The notes: generated by a model not told the origin, from the sequence alone. A DNA stretch of 64,000 nucleotides from an uncultured Parasutterella sp. (GCA_900766055.1 CAAFTZ010000111.1:1-64000), one strand, 5' to 3'; shown: positions 46,648 through 56,216, counted from the stretch's first letter. A program made the numbers and translations.

Positions 46648-49008
46648 TTATTCGTAGTAATCATATCGGCCGACTTCAACAGGCTTCGGCCCGACCGGTT
46701 TGTAGCCCGTAATGCCTTCGCTTAAAGCTTGGATCGGACTCGATCCGACGGTGCCTAGTCCGACTAATTCAAGTTCTAAGAAGAAGTTCGTCGTCGACCT
46801 TCCTTCGCTTCGGATATAACGCTGTACAGCTCCGCGAAGGATCCAGCACCCCGCACGATATTCGAGGCCCATGAGGGAGTCAACCACTTTTTTGTCTCTG
46901 AATGAATAATTGTACCTTCCGAGACCATAGAGGTCTTTCATGAGCGGCCACTGGAACGAAAAGTCGATCTGCTTGATGTTGGTGTTGTAGAAAGCGTCTC
47001 GCGTATCGTTGGGGTTGTAGTTGTAACGATAGTACAGGGCAACGGTCGAGAAATCACGCGGGTTATAGCGAATGCCTGCGCTTGTCTTAGAAATTCTGGA
47101 CCACTCGGTAGAGTACTGGATTGCGCCTTCCAAACGCCAGCCCTCAAATAAAGAGAACTGGGAGGCGGCCAACACATCGCTGCGGTTCTTTGTTTTACCA
47201 GGGTTAGACCAGTAAAGATCGACTTTTTCATCCGTGAAGTAGTAGCGCTGACCCACGGTTGCAGAGAACCACTCTTTGCCGGTGCCGGAGTCGATGTAAC
47301 GCGTTGTCAGCACGGCCGACAGCTGGTTGGTGTTGGCGATTCGGTCGAAGCCCGTGTACTTATTCGGCGTAAACAGTTCTGCGAAGTTCAAGTCGGCAGA
47401 AGAGCTGTCGAAGTTCGGCATGTGCCTCTGATTCCGATAGGGAATGTAGGCGTAGAACAGGCGTGGCTCTAAGGTCTGTTCGGTTTCTCGTCCGAACACC
47501 ATCGAATTTCTCTCGAAAATTAAGCCGGTATCAAGAGAGTAGATCGGAAGCGAACGGGTCGAAGATTTGTCAATTTCGACTCGGGCGTTCTTAATATCGT
47601 TGTAGTGCGTGAATGAGTACGTGATCTTCGGCGTGATGAACCAGTAAGAGCCCATCAGCGGATAGGAGATCGAGGTGTTCCATAAAGTTCGGTTTCCGTC
47701 GCCGCTCGCGCCGCGCAAACCGTTATACGTCGAAATGCCGCGGCGGAAACGCGTTGCCGTTAAACGAGAGGAAAGAACCGCGCCGTGAAAATCTGCGACG
47801 TAACCGCTGAGGTTGAATTCAGGTTCCTTCTCATAGGGTTTTTCAACCCAATTTTTGTTCGGACGAAGCGTCTGATTCTTATAGACGCCAATCGACGTAC
47901 TCCAATAAGTCTGACCGTAGCTCAGCCAGAAATTCTGGTTGAGGATGTTCTCACTGGACTCGCGAATTGTGGTCGAGAAATCCGATAAGTAGTCGTTATC
48001 GGAGACTTTCTGGTAATCCACGCCGAGAGAAACGTCGCCGATGCGCTGGTAGTGTTTCCAAGCTACGCCGTAGCGTCGTTCGTGCGTTTCTTTATCCTTA
48101 AAGATGACGTTGTAGTCCACCTGGCCGGAGAAAGTCGGCTGCAGATAACGGAATTCGTTGCCGAAGAGTACGCCGCGCTTAGACATCGGTTTGAGCGTCA
48201 GCGTGTAGTCGTAGTTCGGAGCAATGTTCCAATAGAACGGAACTTCCATGTTCACGCCGAGCGTCGAACTCATGCCGAATCTCGGCGTTAAGAACCCCGT
48301 CTTGCGCTCTGAGCCCACCGGGAAACTGAAGTAAGGCGAGGCAAAAACCGGAATACCGCCGACGTACAGACGAGCGTTCTTGCCGACGGCAGAACCGTCA
48401 AGTTCATCATAGTCAATGTCGGAAGCTTTAATCCACCAGGCCTCTTCACCTTCGCGGCAAGTCGTAACCATAGCATTGCACATCTTGGCTTTGCCTTCGC
48501 CGAGAAGTTCGATTTTGTCGGACATGCCTCTCATCTGCGTCGGCAGATAGCGGAAGGTTGCGTTCGGCATTTCGCCGGTTTCGGCATCAAGGTGATAAGT
48601 GAGCTCGGGCCCCTTGAAAATCGTACCGTTTCTGGCGACTAAGGCATTCCCGTTGGAATAAACCTCGTCGTTGGCAAAAGTGTAAGTAATGGTGTCGCCG
48701 CGAAGGACGGAGCCGCCTCGCCGAACTTCGGCGCTGTCAATGAGTTCGATTTTCTCATTGGGCGTTCCGATCATTTTGAACGCCGTGAGATAAGTTGGGG
48801 CATCGCCTTCTTCAGAGGGCGCATTCTCATCTAAGCGCCGTGCCGCATTCAGCTTCAGCCCGTACTCAGGTCGGGTAGCCGTTTCGGAATCTTGATCGCG
48901 CTCGGCCGCCGAGACGAGCAAGGGCAAAGCTAAAGTCACTGCCACAAAAACGGGTAAGGCTCGAAAAGCTTCCATGGGTCTTTTTCGACGAATTGAAAAA
49001 CTAGACAT
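46648..49008 (-). CDS. lptD: LPS-assembly outer-membrane protein LptD
   Basis: A 786-residue LptD that inserts LPS into the outer leaflet with LptE. A signal peptide (PVFVAVTLALPLLVSA) precedes a beta-jellyroll OstA domain (about 65-200) and a large beta-barrel. Only three cysteines are present: C177 and C184 in the N-domain and C721 in the barrel end. E. coli has four that form two interdomain disulfides, with adjacent Cys724/725. One interdomain bond, probably C184-C721, could still form. The start at 49008 or 48975 is uncertain since neither has a good ribosome-binding site. It heads the lptD-surA-rsmA group, divergent from amgK-murU. Confidence 0.94.
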   Translation of the reverse strand: MSSFSIRRKRPMEAFRALPVFVAVTLALPLLVSAAERDQDSETATRPEYGLKLNAARRLDENAPSEEGDAPTYLTAFKMIGTPNEKIELIDSAEVRRGGSVLRGDTITYTFANDEVYSNGNALVARNGTIFKGPELTYHLDAETGEMPNATFRYLPTQMRGMSDKIELLGEGKAKMCNAMVTTCREGEEAWWIKASDIDYDELDGSAVGKNARLYVGGIPVFASPYFSFPVGSERKTGFLTPRFGMSSTLGVNMEVPFYWNIAPNYDYTLTLKPMSKRGVLFGNEFRYLQPTFSGQVDYNVIFKDKETHERRYGVAWKHYQRIGDVSLGVDYQKVSDNDYLSDFSTTIRESSENILNQNFWLSYGQTYWSTSIGVYKNQTLRPNKNWVEKPYEKEPEFNLSGYVADFHGAVLSSRLTATRFRRGISTYNGLRGASGDGNRTLWNTSISYPLMGSYWFITPKITYSFTHYNDIKNARVEIDKSSTRSLPIYSLDTGLIFERNSMVFGRETEQTLEPRLFYAYIPYRNQRHMPNFDSSSADLNFAELFTPNKYTGFDRIANTNQLSAVLTTRYIDSGTGKEWFSATVGQRYYFTDEKVDLYWSNPGKTKNRSDVLAASQFSLFEGWRLEGAIQYSTEWSRISKTSAGIRYNPRDFSTVALYYRYNYNPNDTRDAFYNTNIKQIDFSFQWPLMKDLYGLGRYNYSFRDKKVVDSLMGLEYRAGCWILRGAVQRYIRSEGRSTTNFFLELELVGLGTVGSSPIQALSEGITGYKPVGPKPVEVGRYDYYE

Positions 49009-49096
49009 TAAAATTGCACGCTATTAGGTGGAAAGATTATAAAGGCTTAATGGACCTGCATATTCTTTCCGATCAACGGAAGATGGAGAGGAAGTA

Positions 49097-50104
49097 ATGA
49101 CAGAGCGTGAAGTTGGCTTAAAGCAGTGGCTGGAAAAAATCGGAGGGTCTTTCGGGCTGAATCTGAAGACGCTTCGCCCGGCATCTTCGGACGCAGGTTT
49201 TAGGAGCTATTTCCGTATTGACGGAGACGGAACGACTTACATCGTCATGGACTCTCCCGGCGAAACCGGCAACGTCAAACCTTTTATTTTTGTCGACGAT
49301 CTGTTTGCCAAACAAGGTATCAACGTTCCGAAAATCTTTGCTCAGGACGTAGAGCAAGGTTTTCTGCTGCTGTCAGACTTGGGAACTCAAACTTATCTGG
49401 ATGCCCTTTCGGAGGACAACGCCTCTAGATTAATGGATGACGCCACTACCTCACTTGTCAAACTCCAGAAGAACAGCAAACCGGGTGTCTTGCCTGAGTA
49501 CTCCGAAGAACTGCTTCGCCGCGAACTCGAGCTCTTTCCCGAGTGGTATGTGAAGCGTCATCTGAACATGGAAATTACGCCCCAGATGCGCAGCATGTTC
49601 GACAAGATGTTCGATGTCATCATCAAAAAGAATCTTGCTCAGTCCTTTGTGTACGTACATCGAGACTACATGCCGCGTAATTTGATGCTCGAAGAAAAGG
49701 ACAATCCCGGAGTTATTGATTTCCAAGACGCTGTCTACGGTCCGGTCAGCTATGACATTGCCTGCTTGTGCCGAGACGCCTTTATCTCCTGGAGTGAAGC
49801 TCAGGTTTTAGATTGGACCATTCGCTATTGGGATAAAGCCCGCAAAGAAGGCGTCCCGGTTCCGGCTGATTTCGGCGTGTTCTGGGAAGACGTGGAATGG
49901 ATGGCTCTCCAGCGTCACCTTAAGGTTTTGGGTATCTTTGCCCGTCTTAATTACCGCGACGGAAAAACGAAATATCTCGGTGATACGCCGCGATTCCTGA
50001 ATTACGTCCAAAAGACTGCCTCCCGCTTTGATACGTTAAGACCCTTGTCTCGTTTCATTAACCAAATCTCCGGCATCGAAGAGACCGTCGGATACTCTTT
50101 CTAG
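49097..50104 (+). CDS. amgK: Anomeric MurNAc/GlcNAc kinase (AmgK-like phosphotransferase)
   Basis: A 335-residue aminoglycoside-phosphotransferase-fold kinase. The catalytic loop is VHRDYMPRNLM and the metal-binding motif VIDFQDAVYGPVSYD. AmgK phosphorylates MurNAc at C1 in the cell-wall recycling pathway that bypasses GlmU/MurA and is linked to intrinsic fosfomycin resistance in Pseudomonas. The assignment rests on the fold motifs plus the adjacent MurU and the lptD neighbour, which together match the known locus. The start has GGAAG upstream (about 7 bases). It is divergent from lptD with an 88-base gap. Confidence 0.9.
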   Translation: MTEREVGLKQWLEKIGGSFGLNLKTLRPASSDAGFRSYFRIDGDGTTYIVMDSPGETGNVKPFIFVDDLFAKQGINVPKIFAQDVEQGFLLLSDLGTQTYLDALSEDNASRLMDDATTSLVKLQKNSKPGVLPEYSEELLRRELELFPEWYVKRHLNMEITPQMRSMFDKMFDVIIKKNLAQSFVYVHRDYMPRNLMLEEKDNPGVIDFQDAVYGPVSYDIACLCRDAFISWSEAQVLDWTIRYWDKARKEGVPVPADFGVFWEDVEWMALQRHLKVLGIFARLNYRDGKTKYLGDTPRFLNYVQKTASRFDTLRPLSRFINQISGIEETVGYSF

Positions 50105-50115
50105 GGAGTGTCGGA

Positions 50116-50826
50116 TTGAAGGCGATTGTATTGTGCGCCGGCAGAGGCAAACGCATGCGCGAACTCACGGCGCATAATTCCAAACCGCTGATCAAGCTGT
50201 GGGGCCGCTCAATGGTCGATTGGCAGCTTGATCGTCTGAAAAAGGGCGGCGTCCGCGAGGCGGTGGTTAATACTGCCCATTACGCAGAGCTCTATCCTTC
50301 GCACTTTGCAGAACATCCGGTCAAGGGAATGAGGGTGATCATTTCTCAGGAAGGCACTTCGATCTCGGATGCGCTGGAAACCAAAGGCGGTATTGTCAAA
50401 GCGCTTCCTTTGCTGAGTGACGGGGAGGATCCTTTTATTGTGGTTTCGGGAGACATCGTTACTGCCTTTGATTACGCTTCCCTCGAAAAAGCCGCTGATC
50501 GAATTAGAAAAGGAGAAATCGTCGGGCATTTGGTATTGGTGCCCAATCCTTCTTTCCATGACGGAGACATGGATTTAAAAGACGGACTTGTCTGCAGAGA
50601 TAATAAAAAGTACACCTATGGGAACATTGCAGTTTTCTCTCCGAAAATCTTTGCCGGGGAAAAAGCGGAGTTTTCCAAACTTTTCCCTTGGCTGTACCAA
50701 TTTGTGGATCAGCACCTGATCAGCGGTGAGCTCTACGAAGGTCCCTGGGCCAACGTCGGAACTCCGGAAGAGTTGGCCAAATGCGAGGCCTTGGGCTGTT
50801 TTTTTAAGAAGCAGGATCTTTCATGA
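50116..50826 (+). CDS. murU: N-acetylmuramate alpha-1-phosphate uridylyltransferase
   Basis: A 236-residue sugar nucleotidyltransferase. KAIVLCAGRGKRMRELTAHNSKPLI is the nucleotide-binding loop with the Lys anchor, VVSGDIVTAFDY carries the metal Asp, and WANVGTPEEL lies near the C-terminus. MurU turns MurNAc-1-phosphate into UDP-MurNAc directly after AmgK. It starts with TTG at 50116, preceded by GGGAG, 11 bases after amgK, and overlaps dusB by ATGA. Confidence 0.92.
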   Translation: MKAIVLCAGRGKRMRELTAHNSKPLIKLWGRSMVDWQLDRLKKGGVREAVVNTAHYAELYPSHFAEHPVKGMRVIISQEGTSISDALETKGGIVKALPLLSDGEDPFIVVSGDIVTAFDYASLEKAADRIRKGEIVGHLVLVPNPSFHDGDMDLKDGLVCRDNKKYTYGNIAVFSPKIFAGEKAEFSKLFPWLYQFVDQHLISGELYEGPWANVGTPEELAKCEALGCFFKKQDLS

Positions 50827-51803
50827 CCGACAGTTCTGTCCAAGTCGGGAATGTGACAATTCCCGGACGCGTGTTTCTGGCACCGCTGGCAGGCTTTACC
50901 GATCTTCCTTTTCGCCAAATTTGCCGCAAGCTGGGCGCGGCTTATGCCGTTGCCGAAATGGTTGCCTCACAGAAACACTTGAGGGAGTCGAGGAAATCAC
51001 GGGAAAGATTTTCGCTCGGAAGCGAAAGTTATCCTCGCGCGATTCAGCTTCTCGGATCCGATCCTGAGGATTTGGCTGATACGGCTCGCTATGCGGTTCA
51101 ATGCGGCGCACAGATCGTGGATTTCAACTGCGGCTGTCCGGCTAAAAAAGTTTGTTCGGTAGAGTGCGGCTCGGCTCTGCTAAAGGATGAAGCCCTTGTC
51201 GAAAATCTGCTGACGGCTCTGACAGCAGCGGTAGATGTTCCGGTAACGCTCAAATATCGACTCGGCTGGGATGCGGAGCACATTAACGCATTAAATGTTG
51301 CGGCGCTTGCCCAGAAAGCCGGAATCAAAATGGTTGTACTCCACGGCCGTACTCGAGAACAAGGATTCAAAGGCGCGGTGGATTATCAGAGAATTGCCGA
51401 AGTGAAGGCATCTGTCGATATACCGGTGATTGCCAACGGCGACATCGACAGCGTTGAAAAGGCCGAAGCCGTTCTTGCACAGACCGGCGCCGACGGCATC
51501 ATGATCGGTCGTGCGGTTATCGGAAACCCTTGGATTTTTTCTCAAATAAACGACCGACTCAACGGAAGAATCCCGCAGACGCCGAGTAAGAGCCAACTTA
51601 TTGAAACTATTGGCGAACACTTACAGTTACATTTTTCTTTTTACGAGAAGGAAAAAGGGCTAAAGACAATCCGCAAACACCTCAGCGGCTACTTTAAACG
51701 TTTAGACTTATGTCCGACTCTATTGACGGATCTGTACTCCGTTACGGATCCGATTCAATTAGAAAAAAAAGTCGAGCGTCTCTTGAAGGACAATCTCGAC
51801 TAG
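50823..51803 (+). CDS. dusB: tRNA-dihydrouridine synthase B
   Basis: A 326-residue FMN enzyme reducing U to dihydrouridine in tRNA D-loops. The FMN barrel motifs are [14 protein letters not shown] and [12 protein letters not shown] with the catalytic Cys. [21 protein letters not shown] and IANGDIDS...[14 protein letters not shown] follow. It usually precedes fis, which is absent here; purH starts 104 bases later. It overlaps murU by 4 bases, so an outer-envelope recycling gene pair is coupled to a tRNA-modification gene. Confidence 0.95.
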   Translation: MTDSSVQVGNVTIPGRVFLAPLAGFTDLPFRQICRKLGAAYAVAEMVASQKHLRESRKSRERFSLGSESYPRAIQLLGSDPEDLADTARYAVQCGAQIVDFNCGCPAKKVCSVECGSALLKDEALVENLLTALTAAVDVPVTLKYRLGWDAEHINALNVAALAQKAGIKMVVLHGRTREQGFKGAVDYQRIAEVKASVDIPVIANGDIDSVEKAEAVLAQTGADGIMIGRAVIGNPWIFSQINDRLNGRIPQTPSKSQLIETIGEHLQLHFSFYEKEKGLKTIRKHLSGYFKRLDLCPTLLTDLYSVTDPIQLEKKVERLLKDNLD

Positions 51804-51907
51804 CTTTTACGCAATGCTTGTCTTCTGCCGTCCGGCAGCGCATAACGCGTTCCGGAAGCAGGAACGAGCGGGTTCAAACTTTTATCTCAACGGAAGTTTC
51901 TAACGAA

Positions 51908-53476
51908 ATGCACAACATGAAAAAACAAGCGCTGATCAGCTGCTCGGATAAATCCGGCGTTGTTGAATTTGCAAAAGCCCTGACGGAACTCGGTTACCAC
52001 ATTCTGTCTACCGGGGGCACCGCAAAACTCATCGCTCAGGCAGGCATTCCCGTACAAGAGGTTGCCGATTACACCGGCTTCCCGGAAATGCTTGACGGAA
52101 GAGTCAAAACACTGAACCCGAAGATCCATGCCGGCATTCTTGCGCGCCGCCCCGTTGCGGAGCACATGGAGGCGTTAAAGCAGTTTGAAATTGATCCGAT
52201 TGACATCGTCGCAGTCAACCTGTACCCGTTCGAACAGGCAATCGCCAACCCGAACTGCACCTTTGAAAACGCCATCGAAAATATTGATATCGGCGGTCCT
52301 ACGATGATTCGCGCTGCCGCGAAGAACCATGAAAGTGTTACCGTCATTGTCTCTCCCGGCGACTACAGAAAAGTTATCGAAGAGATCAAGGAAAAAGGCG
52401 AAGTTTCTCCGGAAACCAGACTGGAACTGGCAAAGAAAGTGTTCGTTCATACTGCTCACTACGACGCCATGATTTCCAACTATCTGACCAGCATGAAGGG
52501 CAACGACGTTTCGACTCGTACAAAGTTCCCGGAAAGCCTGACACGCCAGTGGGTTAAAGTACAGGATATGCGCTACGGCGAAAATCCCCATCAGGAGGCT
52601 GCTTTCTACCGCGAAAGAAATGTTGCGCCCGGACTCTTGGCCGGATACCACCAGCTCCACGGCAAGGAACTTTCCTACAACAACATCGCTGACAGCGATG
52701 CAGCCTGGGAAGCCGTCCGCAGCTTTGACAGCCCTGCCTGTGTGATCATTAAGCACGCCAACCCCTGCGGCGCTGCTATCGGAATGAATTCCGAAGAAGC
52801 CTACAGCAAGGCCTTTAAGTGCGATCCGACCTCTGCCTTCGGCGGCATCATCGCTTTCAACTGCGAAGTTTCCAAAGAAGCGGCCGAGAAGATTGCCAAG
52901 CAGTTCGCTGAAGTCATTATTGCGCCTGAGTTCTCTCAGGGCGCATTGGACATTCTTCTGCAGAAGAAGAATCTTCGTCTGCTCACGGTTGCCATGGGAC
53001 ATGCCCGCAACGACCTGGATATGAAGCGCATCGGCGGCGGCCTCCTAGTCCAGACGCCTGATACACAGTGCGTCAGCGAAAAGGACCTCAAGGTTGTGAC
53101 GAAGCTCGTTCCGACTAGCGCTCAGAACTCCGACATGATGTTTGCTTGGAAGATCGCCAAGTTCATCAAGTCCAACACAATCGTCTTTGTACGCGACGGC
53201 ATGACTTTGGGCGTCGGCGCCGGTCAGATGAGCCGCGTTGACTCTGCCAGAATTGCATCCATCAAGGCAAAAGAAGCCGGCCTCTCTTTAGAGGGCAGCG
53301 TTGCTGCTTCGGACGCATTCTTCCCGTTCCGAGACGGTTTGGATGTCATTATTGATGCAGGCGCGACTGCGGTTATCCAGCCGGGCGGATCTATTCGTGA
53401 TGAAGAAGTGATTGCTGCAGCCAATGAACGCGGTATCACCATGGTCTTTACCGGTGAACGTCACTTCCGCCACTAA
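51908..53476 (+). CDS. purH: Bifunctional AICAR transformylase/IMP cyclohydrolase
   Basis: A 522-residue enzyme (E. coli 529) catalysing the last two steps of IMP synthesis. The IMP cyclohydrolase domain (about 1-200; [27 protein letters not shown]) is followed by the AICAR transformylase domain with [14 protein letters not shown], the catalytic [12 protein letters not shown] and [11 protein letters not shown]. Starts at 51908 and 51917 are both possible; the first is reported with GGAAG 12 bases upstream. A long in-frame extension from within dusB is not family-like. A CTGCC/GGCAG hairpin (51824-51837) lies in the dusB-purH gap. Confidence 0.95.
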   Translation: MHNMKKQALISCSDKSGVVEFAKALTELGYHILSTGGTAKLIAQAGIPVQEVADYTGFPEMLDGRVKTLNPKIHAGILARRPVAEHMEALKQFEIDPIDIVAVNLYPFEQAIANPNCTFENAIENIDIGGPTMIRAAAKNHESVTVIVSPGDYRKVIEEIKEKGEVSPETRLELAKKVFVHTAHYDAMISNYLTSMKGNDVSTRTKFPESLTRQWVKVQDMRYGENPHQEAAFYRERNVAPGLLAGYHQLHGKELSYNNIADSDAAWEAVRSFDSPACVIIKHANPCGAAIGMNSEEAYSKAFKCDPTSAFGGIIAFNCEVSKEAAEKIAKQFAEVIIAPEFSQGALDILLQKKNLRLLTVAMGHARNDLDMKRIGGGLLVQTPDTQCVSEKDLKVVTKLVPTSAQNSDMMFAWKIAKFIKSNTIVFVRDGMTLGVGAGQMSRVDSARIASIKAKEAGLSLEGSVAASDAFFPFRDGLDVIIDAGATAVIQPGGSIRDEEVIAAANERGITMVFTGERHFRH

Positions 53477-53492
53477 TTAAATTTCCTAATTC

Positions 53493-53530
53493 GAGCCGAA
53501 ATCGCAGTAAATACGATTTCGGCTCAATTA
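53493..53530 (+). terminator. Terminator-like hairpin after purH
   Basis: GAGCCGAAATCG and CGATTTCGGCTC form a perfect 12-bp stem with a 9-base loop, 17 bases after the purH stop. Only AATTATT follows, so the U tract is weak. Confidence 0.7.
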
Positions 53531-53636
53531 TTGATACAAAATTCAAACTATTTAGTTATCGGATCACGATCCGAGGCTTTCCGGCACATTAAGATTAACT
53601 TAGTGTGCTTGTTAGATTTATGGAGATGAGGAACGT

Positions 53637-54932
53637 ATGGCCAGACGTGACTTGGGATTGAATCGCCGCGTATTTCTTAAAGCCGTCGGCTTGGTAGGAA
53701 TCGCAGCTGCCGAACCGGCTTTTGCACAGCTTTTTGTGAACATTCAAGGTGTCGGGGCAAACCAATTTCCAATTGCTATTCAGCCGTTTTTCGGCAATAG
53801 CGAAGCGCCTGAGAACATTGCCGAAATCATCGGCAACGATTTGGTCCGAAGCGGTTTTTTCCGTTTGGTTTCCTGTGATGCCGCCACGTCGCTCGACAAG
53901 GATCCGGACTGGAAAGCATTGAGTACAGCCGGCGTCGGTGCATTTGCAGACGGTTCTGTGACACGATCTGCTGACGGACGCTATGAAATCAAGTTCCGCC
54001 TCTTTGACCCAGTGAAAAAGCAGGAGACAGATGAAGCCTCCTATATTTCTCCGAAGGACGACCTGCGTCTTTATGCCCATAAGATCGCAGATCGAATTTT
54101 TGAACGCCTGACCGGAGAGAAGGGCGATTTTGCGACACGCATCGCTTACGTTTCTCAGCAGGCCAAGAACAACTACGCCATCATGGTAGCTGACAGCGAC
54201 GGCTACAACCCTCAGGTTGCCCTTCGCATCAGACATCCGATTATTTCTATCGATTGGTCTCCCAACGGCAGACAGATTGCCTACACCTCATTCGAGACAG
54301 GCAAACCGACCGTTTGGATTCATGATCTGAGCACGGGCAAGCGCCGTCAGGTCGCTGCTTTCCGGGGCAACAACAGTGCGCCGGCTTTCAGCCCGGACGG
54401 AGGTACGCTGGCAGTGGCACTGTCTAAGGACGGCGGCACGAAGATTTATCTGCTGGATACCAACGGTCAGAACCTCAGACAGTTCACCACAGGCGGCAGC
54501 ATCGATACAGAGCCCGCATTCTCGCCGGACGGTAAATATATTTACTTCACGAGCGACCGAGGTGGCAATCCGCAGATCTATAGAAAGCCGGTTGCGGGCG
54601 GTTCCGCTGAACGCATCAGCTTCGGGAATGCCTACGCAATTAGTCCGGCGGTCAGTCCTAAGAATGACCAGGTCGCTTATATCGTTCGCACGGGCGGCCA
54701 CTTTAAGCTTGTGCAGCAGGATTTAGCGACCGGCAATGTGATTCCGCTTTCCGAAATCGGAAAGAACGAGTCGCCGAGCTACTCGCCCAACGGAAACATG
54801 ATTATTTATGCCTCCGAGGTTGGAGGTAAGGGTGTTCTGTCCACTGTCTCCACGGACGGAAGCACTCGTTCCCGACTCTCGGGTACCAGTGGAGACATTC
54901 GCGAACCCTCATGGGGTCCCACTATTAAGTAA
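53637..54932 (+). CDS. tolB: Tol-Pal system periplasmic protein TolB (with twin-arginine-like signal)
   Basis: A 431-residue TolB. An N-terminal alpha/beta domain (about 35-160) is followed by a six-bladed beta-propeller with repeated SPDG/SPNG turns (SIDWSPNGRQIAYTS, PAFSPDGKYIYFTSD, SPSYSPNGNMIIYAS). TolB works with TolQRA and Pal in outer-membrane constriction during division. The signal peptide contains NRRVFLK at residues 9-15 with a weakly hydrophobic core and AFA-Q cleavage at 30/31, which looks like a Tat signal; TolB is normally Sec-exported. GAGG precedes the ATG. It is 13 bases upstream of pal; tolQRA is not adjacent. Confidence 0.95.
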   Translation: MARRDLGLNRRVFLKAVGLVGIAAAEPAFAQLFVNIQGVGANQFPIAIQPFFGNSEAPENIAEIIGNDLVRSGFFRLVSCDAATSLDKDPDWKALSTAGVGAFADGSVTRSADGRYEIKFRLFDPVKKQETDEASYISPKDDLRLYAHKIADRIFERLTGEKGDFATRIAYVSQQAKNNYAIMVADSDGYNPQVALRIRHPIISIDWSPNGRQIAYTSFETGKPTVWIHDLSTGKRRQVAAFRGNNSAPAFSPDGGTLAVALSKDGGTKIYLLDTNGQNLRQFTTGGSIDTEPAFSPDGKYIYFTSDRGGNPQIYRKPVAGGSAERISFGNAYAISPAVSPKNDQVAYIVRTGGHFKLVQQDLATGNVIPLSEIGKNESPSYSPNGNMIIYASEVGGKGVLSTVSTDGSTRSRLSGTSGDIREPSWGPTIK

Positions 54933-54945
54933 AAGGACGAAGAAG

Positions 54946-55437
54946 ATGATCTCTTCAAGATTTGCTATTTGCGCAGCCGCTGCAGCTGTCGCTCTTTCGC
55001 TCTCGGCTTGCTCTACAGTAGATCTGGATAAGGATAAAGCCGGTTCTATCACTGACGGAACTTCCGTTGAAGAAGCTCTGAGCTCCAAGACCGGTCCGCT
55101 CGCTAACCGCGAAGTTCACTTTGATTTCGACAGCTACACCGTTTCTCCCGACCAAATGCCAGTCGTGACAAACCATGCTCAGTTCCTGGCTGCTCACAAG
55201 AACCTGAACGTTCGTCTGGAAGGCAACACCGACGAACGCGGCGGACGTGAATACAACCTGGCTCTTGGTCAGAAGAGAGCGGAAGCCGTCAAAGAACGTA
55301 TGACTCTTCTAGGCGTTTCTCCTCAGCAAATCGAAACGATTAGCTACGGTAAAGAAAAACCTAAAGCCGAAGGTCATGACGAAGCGGCTTACTACGAAAA
55401 CCGCAGAGTCGACATCCACTACATGCTCAACAAGTAA
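54946..55437 (+). CDS. pal: Peptidoglycan-associated lipoprotein
   Basis: A 163-residue outer-membrane lipoprotein with lipobox LSAC (Cys22) and a C-terminal OmpA domain. HFDFDSYTVS, GNTDERGGREYNLALGQKRA and YYENRRVDIHY carry the Asp and Arg that bind meso-diaminopimelate in peptidoglycan. It tethers the outer membrane to the wall and binds TolB. AAGGA lies about 10 bases upstream of the ATG at 54946. cpoB starts 6 bases after its stop. Confidence 0.96.
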   Translation: MISSRFAICAAAAAVALSLSACSTVDLDKDKAGSITDGTSVEEALSSKTGPLANREVHFDFDSYTVSPDQMPVVTNHAQFLAAHKNLNVRLEGNTDERGGREYNLALGQKRAEAVKERMTLLGVSPQQIETISYGKEKPKAEGHDEAAYYENRRVDIHYMLNK

Positions 55438-55443
55438 TCTCTC

Positions 55444-56136
55444 ATGAAAAGAATCGCGCTGGTGCTCCTTAGCACCGTTCTGTTGTCCGTCAATACATCG
55501 GCATGGGCGCTCTTCGGAGACGATGAGGCCCGAAAAGCCATTCTGGAGCTTCGCGATCAGCTGAAGTCTCAGCAGGAAGTGCAGATGTCGCTGTACGACC
55601 GACTGGAAAAACTGACGAAGGAAGTTCAGACGCTCCGCGGCAAAGTTGAGGATCTGACCAATTCCGTCGGTAAGGAAAAACAAAACGCCGAGACCATTTA
55701 TGACGATCTTTCGAATCGTCTGAATGAAATGGATCCGAAGGCCAAGGCAGCAGCAGCCGCTTCTGATCGTGAGATTTCCGCAAAGCAGGAACTTGATCGC
55801 TGCTTATCCGTCTTTCAAAAAGGCGACGCTAACCAGGCGATCAAATGCTTCTCGGGCATGACTCAGAAATACAGCCAGACGAAGGTTTATCCCGATGCCT
55901 TGTACTGGCTTGGCAGCAGTTACTACATGAAAGGCAACTTTGCTCAGACGATTGCGACCGAACAGCGCCTGATTTCCGGCTACAGCAAACATGCCAAAGT
56001 TCCCGAAGCTTACCTGCTGGTCGGCATGGCTCAGATGGATTCCAAGAAAACCGCGGAAGCCAAAGCTACTTTCAATAAACTGATCAAGCTTTATCCGAAA
56101 AGCAGCGCGGCAGGACTTGCTAAAAAGCAGATGTAA
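55444..56136 (+). CDS. cpoB: Cell division coordinator CpoB (YbgF)
   Basis: A 230-residue periplasmic protein. A signal peptide (MKRIALVLLSTVLLSVNTSAWA) precedes an N-terminal trimerising coiled coil (about 30-95; ILELRDQLKSQQEVQ, LEKLTKEVQTL) and C-terminal TPR repeats (about 118-230; ALYWLGSSYYMKGNFAQTI and AYLLVGMAQMDSKK). CpoB links PBP1B activity to the Tol machinery during constriction. It closes the tolB-pal-cpoB operon and is followed by a strong terminator. Confidence 0.94.
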   Translation: MKRIALVLLSTVLLSVNTSAWALFGDDEARKAILELRDQLKSQQEVQMSLYDRLEKLTKEVQTLRGKVEDLTNSVGKEKQNAETIYDDLSNRLNEMDPKAKAAAAASDREISAKQELDRCLSVFQKGDANQAIKCFSGMTQKYSQTKVYPDALYWLGSSYYMKGNFAQTIATEQRLISGYSKHAKVPEAYLLVGMAQMDSKKTAEAKATFNKLIKLYPKSSAAGLAKKQM

Positions 56137-56157
56137 TCAATCGCAGATTGATGATCG

Positions 56158-56178
56158 AGGACCTTCGGGTCCTTTTTT
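56158..56178 (+). terminator. Intrinsic terminator of tolB-pal-cpoB (UUCG loop)
   Basis: AGGACC and GGTCCT form a perfect 6-bp stem with a TTCG loop, followed by TTTTT, 22 bases after the cpoB stop. Confidence 0.92.
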
Positions 56179-56216
56179 GTTTCCCAATTTCGTGATCAGT
56201 CTGAAATTAATGCTCC

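Noticed and set aside
51804..51907. Possible fis remnant between dusB and purH
   Set aside because: The gap is too short and shows no Fis-like helix-turn-helix in any frame.
51710..51907. Extended purH start within the end of dusB
   Set aside because: The extra 66 residues are not PurH-like; the family N-terminus begins at the ATG cluster at 51908-51919.
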